Origin: Desulfobacteraceae bacterium UBA2230
GTDB lineage: Bacteria > Desulfobacterota > Desulfobacteria > Desulfobacterales > Desulfosarcinaceae
Assembly: GCA_002348005.1 (NCBI GenBank)
Contig: DDYQ01000020.1
Coordinates: 1 to 10,195, forward strand
Direction: 5' to 3'
Length of the DNA stretch: 10,195 nucleotides
Positions 7,102-10,195 of the stretch are shown here, piece by piece (position 1 is the stretch's first letter; every line of letters begins with the position of its first letter). The notes under the pieces were generated by a model. It was given only the letters and a program-made list of their open reading frames with translations, was not told the origin of the DNA and did no database searches. A program made the position numbers and the translations under genes.

Positions 7102-8273
7102 ACGAAACGGCCATCTTTGATGATCGTGAAATAGACCCGCTCCAATCCCTGATGGTCTTCGGGGCTGAAGGCGAGCGGGTTGTCGATTCCCAGATCCAAT
7201 TGGTCTATCGATTCGATCGCATCGATGAAGCGCTCCCGATCCAGGGCCGGGCCGGCGCGCCGCAAACCTTCCACCAGTACTTTTGCATTGATGTACCCTT
7301 CCAGGCTGACGAAATTGGGCGCGTCATCCGGGAAATATTTTTTAAGCCGCTGGACGTAATCCTCGGCGCCCCACATGCGCAGCTCCTTGCGTCGCGGTTC
7401 AGGCGGCGGCACCACCTGGGTGATGATCACGCCTTCGGCATCCGGACCGAGAATCCGGCACAGTTCGTCTGCGCCCACGAATGACACGTTGGTGAAGATC
7501 GGACGGAAATCCCTGGAAAGCGCGAGTTGGATAAACCGCGCACACGGTTCGTACGTGCCGATCATCACGACCGCTTCCGCGCCGGCCGCCATGATCTTCT
7601 CGAGACCTTCTTCGACCTGGAGGGTCCCGCGCACATAGGTACCGGTGGCCACCGGTACCAGATCGTACTGCTTAAGGGCCAGTTCGGTGCCGCGCAGCCC
7701 ATCGAATCCATAAGCGTCGTACTGATAAAATACCGCGATTTTGCGCACCTGCCGCTTTTCCACCAGGTGCTGAACCATGGCACCGGTCTCCTGGTAGTAA
7801 GAAGCGCGGACGCTGATCAGGTAACGGCTCAAGGGTTCACGCAGGGCGTGGGCGCCGGTGAACATACCCACCAGCGGGATGCGGGCCTCCTGAACCAGGG
7901 GGATGATTTTTACCGTGGTGGGCGTGCCGACATAGCAGAAGAGGGCGAAAACATTGTCTTCGATGATCAGCCGCTGGGTGTTGAGCACGCACAGCGGCGG
8001 ATCGTAGCCGTCGTTGTAGTGGATTACCCGGAGCTGCCGGCCGTGAATGCCTCCGGATTCATTGATGTGGTGAATGTACGACATGGCGCCGTGCAGGGTC
8101 TGGGTTCCGAGATATCCCGCATGGCCCTCAAGGGCCAATGAAGAGCCGATCACGATTTCGTTGGCGCTGATGCCGGTCAGGGCCGAGTGCGTCGGTAACG
8201 GGGCCAGATCTTTTTGGCACGCCGTGGCGCCGAGCAACAGGGTGATGAAAAAAGCGAGGACGATGCGGTTCAT
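7086..8273 (-). CDS. Periplasmic solute-binding lipoprotein, branched-chain amino-acid (LivJ-like, type I) family
   Basis: This is a 395-residue ligand-binding protein of the ABC-transporter Leu/Ile/Val-binding family. The N-terminus is a lipoprotein signal peptide with lipobox-like ATAC (16-19), so C19 is probably lipidated and the protein membrane-tethered. The mature part starts at EIVIGSSLALEG (39-50) and shows family landmarks: GAMSYIHHINESGGIHGR (62-79), YVGTPTTVKIIPLVQEARIPLVG (114-136) and the KIAVFYQYDAYGFDG stretch (178-192). The ligand cannot be read from sequence; amino acids, amides, aromatic acids and others are known in this family. No permease or ATPase genes are nearby. Instead a histidine kinase gene overlaps its 3' end, which points to a sensory co-receptor role, although servicing a distant transporter remains possible. 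GAGG (8281-8284 on the plus strand as CCTC), seven bases upstream, supports the start. Confidence 0.93.
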   Translation of the reverse strand: MNRIVLAFFITLLLGATACQKDLAPLPTHSALTGISANEIVIGSSLALEGHAGYLGTQTLHGAMSYIHHINESGGIHGRQLRVIHYNDGYDPPLCVLNTQRLIIEDNVFALFCYVGTPTTVKIIPLVQEARIPLVGMFTGAHALREPLSRYLISVRASYYQETGAMVQHLVEKRQVRKIAVFYQYDAYGFDGLRGTELALKQYDLVPVATGTYVRGTLQVEEGLEKIMAAGAEAVVMIGTYEPCARFIQLALSRDFRPIFTNVSFVGADELCRILGPDAEGVIITQVVPPPEPRRKELRMWGAEDYVQRLKKYFPDDAPNFVSLEGYINAKVLVEGLRRAGPALDRERFIDAIESIDQLDLGIDNPLAFSPEDHQGLERVYFTIIKDGRFVWLNE

Positions 8274-8319
8274 CCGGTGGCCTCAACCTATATGGTTCGC
8301 GATAGTTTCAATCTGGCAT

Positions 8320-8361
8320 GGATCGGGACGCCGCGCAAGCGGGATCACGCAAGGATCACGC
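8320..8361. repeat. Helically phased GGATC repeats upstream of the solute-binding lipoprotein gene
   Basis: GGATCACGC occurs twice in direct orientation at 8342-8350 and 8353-8361, an 11-bp period. A third GGATC at 8320-8324 is 22 bp from the first of them. The sites therefore fall on one face of the helix within the 131-bp gap upstream of the minus-strand lipoprotein-kinase-exporter genes. Tandem sites with this spacing are typical of response-regulator or activator operators; that function is inferred. Confidence 0.35.
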
Positions 8362-8369
8362 TGGCCGCA

Positions 8370-8386
8370 AGGGGTTTTACACCCCT
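8370..8386 (-). other. Small hairpin after the peroxiredoxin-like gene
   Basis: AGGGGT (8370-8375) and ACCCCT (8381-8386) form a 6-bp stem with a 5-base loop, 18 bp past the stop of the peroxiredoxin-like gene at 8405. There is no T-tract in either direction. It may weakly punctuate the boundary between the thioredoxin-fold pair and the lipoprotein-kinase genes. Confidence 0.25.
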
Positions 8387-8404
8387 GACCTCCGCTGAAC
8401 CAAT

Positions 8405-8995
8405 TCATTGGACCGGGTGCAAACGCTCGAGCTGCTGCGCGATGACTTCCAATTTGGGGCGCTGGTTGATGTCGGAAACGTGAATATGGCTGATGAGCCC
8501 CGAACGATCGATAAAGATCAAGGCGCGCTCGGCAGTCCCGTCGCTGCGCAGGACGCCGTATTGCTCGGCGACCTGCCCGTGCGGCCAAAAATCGGAGAGC
8601 ACCGGAAACCAGAGTGCTCCCATCTGGCGGGTCCAGGACCATAATGTGGGAAGGTTGTCGGTGGTGATGCCGATCAGTAAAGTATGGTGTGCTTTGAAAA
8701 GGCTTTCGGCCAGCTGGTATCCCGGCCATTGATCCGAGCAGACCGGCGTCCAGGCGGCCGGCACGAAGGAGATCACCACATTGGACCCCCTCAAGGCGCT
8801 GAGCTGCACCTTTCGGCCGTCGATCGACGGCAAGGTAAAGTCCGGCGCCATTTGGCCGGCCCGGACCTTCAACTGACTGTCGATCGGCTTTAATAGCCCC
8901 GGGTTGTAGATATGATTTTCGAAAGCCACCGATCCCGCCCTGACCGGCGCGATTGCGGCCATCCAGATTGTCAGCCCGATTAACCATCTGATCAT
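8405..8995 (-). CDS. Exported peroxiredoxin-like (AhpC/TSA, redoxin) protein with one cysteine
   Basis: This 196-residue protein has a thioredoxin fold of the AhpC/TSA class, whose members reduce peroxides through a reactive cysteine. The first 20 residues form a Sec signal peptide (hydrophobic core LIGLTIWMAAIA, likely cleavage after PVRA), placing the protein in the periplasm. The mature domain begins APDFTLPSIDG (50-60). The peroxidatic motif is PAAWTPVC (79-86), with the expected Pro79, Thr83 and Cys86, and R157 may be the conserved active-site arginine. C86 is the only cysteine, so it would act as a 1-Cys enzyme or rely on a partner to resolve the sulfenic acid. A strong AAGGAG (plus-strand CTCCTT at 9003-9008) seven bases upstream supports the start. 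The gene lies 12 bp behind the TlpA-like gene, clearly the same operon. A non-peroxidase redoxin role is possible. Confidence 0.85.
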   Translation of the reverse strand: MIRWLIGLTIWMAAIAPVRAGSVAFENHIYNPGLLKPIDSQLKVRAGQMAPDFTLPSIDGRKVQLSALRGSNVVISFVPAAWTPVCSDQWPGYQLAESLFKAHHTLLIGITTDNLPTLWSWTRQMGALWFPVLSDFWPHGQVAEQYGVLRSDGTAERALIFIDRSGLISHIHVSDINQRPKLEVIAQQLERLHPVQ

Positions 8996-9007
8996 GATTA
9001 AACTCCT

Positions 9008-9577
9008 TCATTTCCCGCCGATTTGGGTGATGTGCTGCAGGAACTGCTGCGCGGAATCGAATTTGCCGGTATGGGTATAGATCACACGCGGACCGGTGGT
9101 GCGATCCTGCCGAACCACAATGAAGAAAGGCGTACGGACTTCTCCGATTTGTTTGTGGATCGTGAAGTCTTCATCCGAAAAGAGAGGGAATTCGATCTTA
9201 TAGCTCTTGCTGAAGAAATCCACTTCATAGGCTGAATTGCCCACCCCGATGCCGATCATCTTGATGCGCTTCCTGAGATCGGGAGTTTCCGCCAGCAGGG
9301 TAAAGAGCTGGTTGACCTTCGGGGCCTCGGCCTGGCAGTGCGGACAATACATGCTGAAAATTTCGATGATCAGCAGTTCGCCCTGGATCTGGCCGATGTC
9401 GCAGTTCGGGGCCGTGGTGGAGAGGCCCAGATATTCCCGATGTTGTGCGCTTGAGGGCAGGGACAAACGGATGTCCGGCAGGGGGTCGTTTGCGGCCGGT
9501 GCGCGGTTTTGAGCTTCCCCCGAGACCAAGGTCAGCAGGAACAGGAGCAATCCTGCTGCCAGGTTTAAACGCTTCAT
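9008..9577 (-). CDS. Exported TlpA/ResA-like thioredoxin-fold protein with CPHC motif
   Basis: This is a 189-residue periplasmic thiol-disulfide protein. An N-terminal signal sequence (KR then LAAGLLLFLLTLVSG, 7-20) precedes a thioredoxin domain. The active site is MYCPHC (76-81; C78 and C81) and the cis-proline loop is RTPFF (148-152, P150). The CPHC dipeptide is that of DsbA, but the fold context (IIEIFSMYCPHC followed by a helix, then the GIGVGNS strand) is TlpA/ResA-like, so it could reduce or oxidise partners. An extra Cys59 lies before the domain. It starts the minus-strand operon, with GGGAG (plus-strand CTCCC at 9585-9589) seven bases from the ATG. Its natural partner may be the single-cysteine peroxiredoxin-like protein encoded 12 bp downstream. 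Being divergent from a hydrogenase gene suggests a role in redox protection or maturation of periplasmic enzymes. Confidence 0.87.
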   Translation of the reverse strand: MKRLNLAAGLLLFLLTLVSGEAQNRAPAANDPLPDIRLSLPSSAQHREYLGLSTTAPNCDIGQIQGELLIIEIFSMYCPHCQAEAPKVNQLFTLLAETPDLRKRIKMIGIGVGNSAYEVDFFSKSYKIEFPLFSDEDFTIHKQIGEVRTPFFIVVRQDRTTGPRVIYTHTGKFDSAQQFLQHITQIGGK

Positions 9578-9660
9578 GGCATTTCTCCCTTCATACAGGC
9601 GGCATAAACAAGCAGTCCGGATTGCGTGATGATCTCGCCCCTTGCAACCCTGTGGCGTTT

Positions 9661-9666
9661 AGTATA
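9661..9666 (-). promoter_or_regulatory. Candidate -10 element for the TlpA-like/peroxiredoxin operon
   Basis: On the minus strand this reads TATACT, five of six matches to the sigma-70 -10 consensus, about 85 bp before the ATG at 9577. The hexamer 17 bp upstream (TTTTTA) is a poor -35, so an activator or AT-rich UP element would be needed. Confidence 0.3.
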
Positions 9667-9752
9667 GTACAAGCCGGGTGGTTTAAAAATGAGCTTTTTT
9701 TGATTATTTAAAGAGCCCTCGAATTGGATCGATTCCCTTGCTTTTTTTGCGC

Positions 9753-9767
9753 CCTGGCCTTACCAGG
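9753..9767. promoter_or_regulatory. Possible operator: CCTGG-N5-CCAGG palindrome
   Basis: Perfect 5-bp arms (9753-9757 and 9763-9767) flank five bases, about 145 bp before the hydrogenase start. The size fits a dimeric regulator half-site pair. No named regulator can be assigned. Confidence 0.25.
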
Positions 9768-9901
9768 CACGACTGGTTACTCGGAATGACTCAATTTTAC
9801 GGCTGATTATTTCCGGCCTTTCATGGATGGGCAGGCTTCTCGTCGCCGGGATGGTACGCGAGGCTTTCCCTGATCCATTTTTTCTATTTATAGCCGCACT
9901 T

Positions 9902-9907
9902 AGGAGG
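9902..9907 (+). promoter_or_regulatory. Consensus ribosome-binding site of the hydrogenase small subunit gene
   Basis: AGGAGG, continuing to AGGAGGTG, is a full match to the anti-Shine-Dalgarno sequence and ends five bases before the ATG at 9913. It fixes the start codon and predicts strong translation. Confidence 0.85.
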
Positions 9908-9912
9908 TGCCA

Positions 9913-10195
9913 ATGGAGAACGAGAAACAATTCTACGAAAGGTTGGAGAGCAAGGGGGTCTCACGAAGGGACTTTATGAAGTACTGCACCTTCCTGACCG
10001 CCACCTTGGGGCTGTCAGCATCCTTTGTGCCCAAGGTGGCCGAGGTGTTTGCCGCGCCCAGACAGCGTCCGCCATTAATCTGGCTGAATTTGGCGGAGTG
10101 CACGGGCTGTGCGGAAGGGATGTTGCGAACGATGTATCCTTACGTCGACGAACTGGTTCTGGAGATTCTCTCCATCGAGTATCATGAAACCATCA
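9913..10195 (+). CDS. hynB: Periplasmic [NiFe] hydrogenase small subunit, 3'-truncated by window edge
   Basis: This is the iron-sulfur electron-transfer subunit of a group 1 [NiFe] hydrogenase. It takes electrons from H2 oxidation at the large subunit's Ni-Fe site and passes them through a proximal, medial and distal cluster relay to a periplasmic acceptor. The 94 visible residues start with a twin-arginine signal, SRRDFMKYC at residues 17-25, then a hydrophobic stretch (TFLTATLGLSASFV) and a cleavage-like FAAP. The mature part opens PPLIWLNLAECTGCAEGML. The ECTGC pair supplies the first two proximal-cluster cysteines. The next stretch (PYVDELVLEILSIEYHET) resembles the Desulfovibrio gigas type. 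The usual ECTGCSES reads ECTGCAEG here, a mild deviation. The large-subunit gene is expected just beyond the window. The Tat signal exports the folded heterodimer, as for the formate dehydrogenase at the other end of the window. Confidence 0.95.
   Translation, partial: MENEKQFYERLESKGVSRRDFMKYCTFLTATLGLSASFVPKVAEVFAAPRQRPPLIWLNLAECTGCAEGMLRTMYPYVDELVLEILSIEYHETI

Larger units (their letters stand above)
9578..9912. other. Divergent promoter region between the thioredoxin-fold operon and the hydrogenase gene
   Basis: This 335-bp stretch holds no credible gene. It is more AT-rich than its surroundings, with T7 runs at 9695-9701 and 9742-9748. It has a CCTGG-N5-CCAGG inverted repeat at 9753-9767 and candidate -10 elements described separately. 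It must carry the start signals for both flanking transcription units. Confidence 0.7.

Noticed and set aside
5896..7134. Long plus-strand open frame of 412 codons antisense to the histidine kinase
   Set aside because: It mirrors the kinase coding frame in GC-rich DNA, its translation shows no recognisable domain, and the minus-strand product has all kinase motifs intact.
9725..9742. Sigma-54-like TTGG...TTGC before the hydrogenase gene
   Set aside because: The GG and GC elements are separated by 12 bases where sigma-54 promoters need 10. A second candidate (AGGCACGACTGGTTAC, 9765-9780) lacks the GC.

Overview
This window looks like a chromosomal piece of an anaerobic, probably sulfate-reducing bacterium of the Desulfobacterota (Desulfobacteraceae-like). 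The reasoning is by family resemblance. The left edge carries the end of a Desulfovibrio-type periplasmic formate dehydrogenase iron-sulfur subunit followed by fdhE. The right edge carries the start of a Tat-exported periplasmic [NiFe] hydrogenase small subunit whose N-terminal cluster region closely resembles the Desulfovibrio type. No RNA gene, CRISPR array, insertion sequence or phage gene was seen.

Layout: (1) 1-1683, plus strand: formate dehydrogenase beta subunit (5' end missing), a 151-bp spacer with two strong inverted repeats, then fdhE. (2) 1684-1908: a convergent gap with one imperfect hairpin and no gene. (3) 1909-8273, minus strand: three genes transcribed in the order solute-binding lipoprotein (8273-7086), PAS-containing sensor histidine kinase (7101-5236, overlapping the lipoprotein gene by 16 bp) and a 1070-residue RND/MMPL-type membrane protein (5121-1909). 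(4) 8405-9577, minus strand: two exported thioredoxin-fold proteins, a TlpA-like CPHC protein followed 12 bp later by a single-cysteine peroxiredoxin-like protein. (5) 9578-9912: a 335-bp divergent intergenic region. (6) 9913 to the end, plus strand: the [NiFe] hydrogenase small subunit, cut by the window edge.

The most unusual item is the 1070-residue protein. It joins a complete 12-helix RND exporter of the COG1033/MMPL type to a cytoplasmic cyclic-nucleotide-binding domain and then to a GGDEF-like domain. The GGDEF-like domain has lost its active-site signature (DGRTL in place of GGDEF) but keeps an RxxD motif at the c-di-GMP inhibitory-site position. It sits downstream of a periplasmic ligand-binding lipoprotein and a histidine kinase, with no ABC permease or response regulator in view. 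A working model, which is inference, is that the lipoprotein and kinase sense an extracytoplasmic solute and that the exporter's activity is gated by cytoplasmic nucleotide second messengers.

The flanking genes form a periplasmic H2/formate oxidation theme. The thioredoxin-fold pair, divergent from the hydrogenase, may protect or mature exported metalloenzymes.
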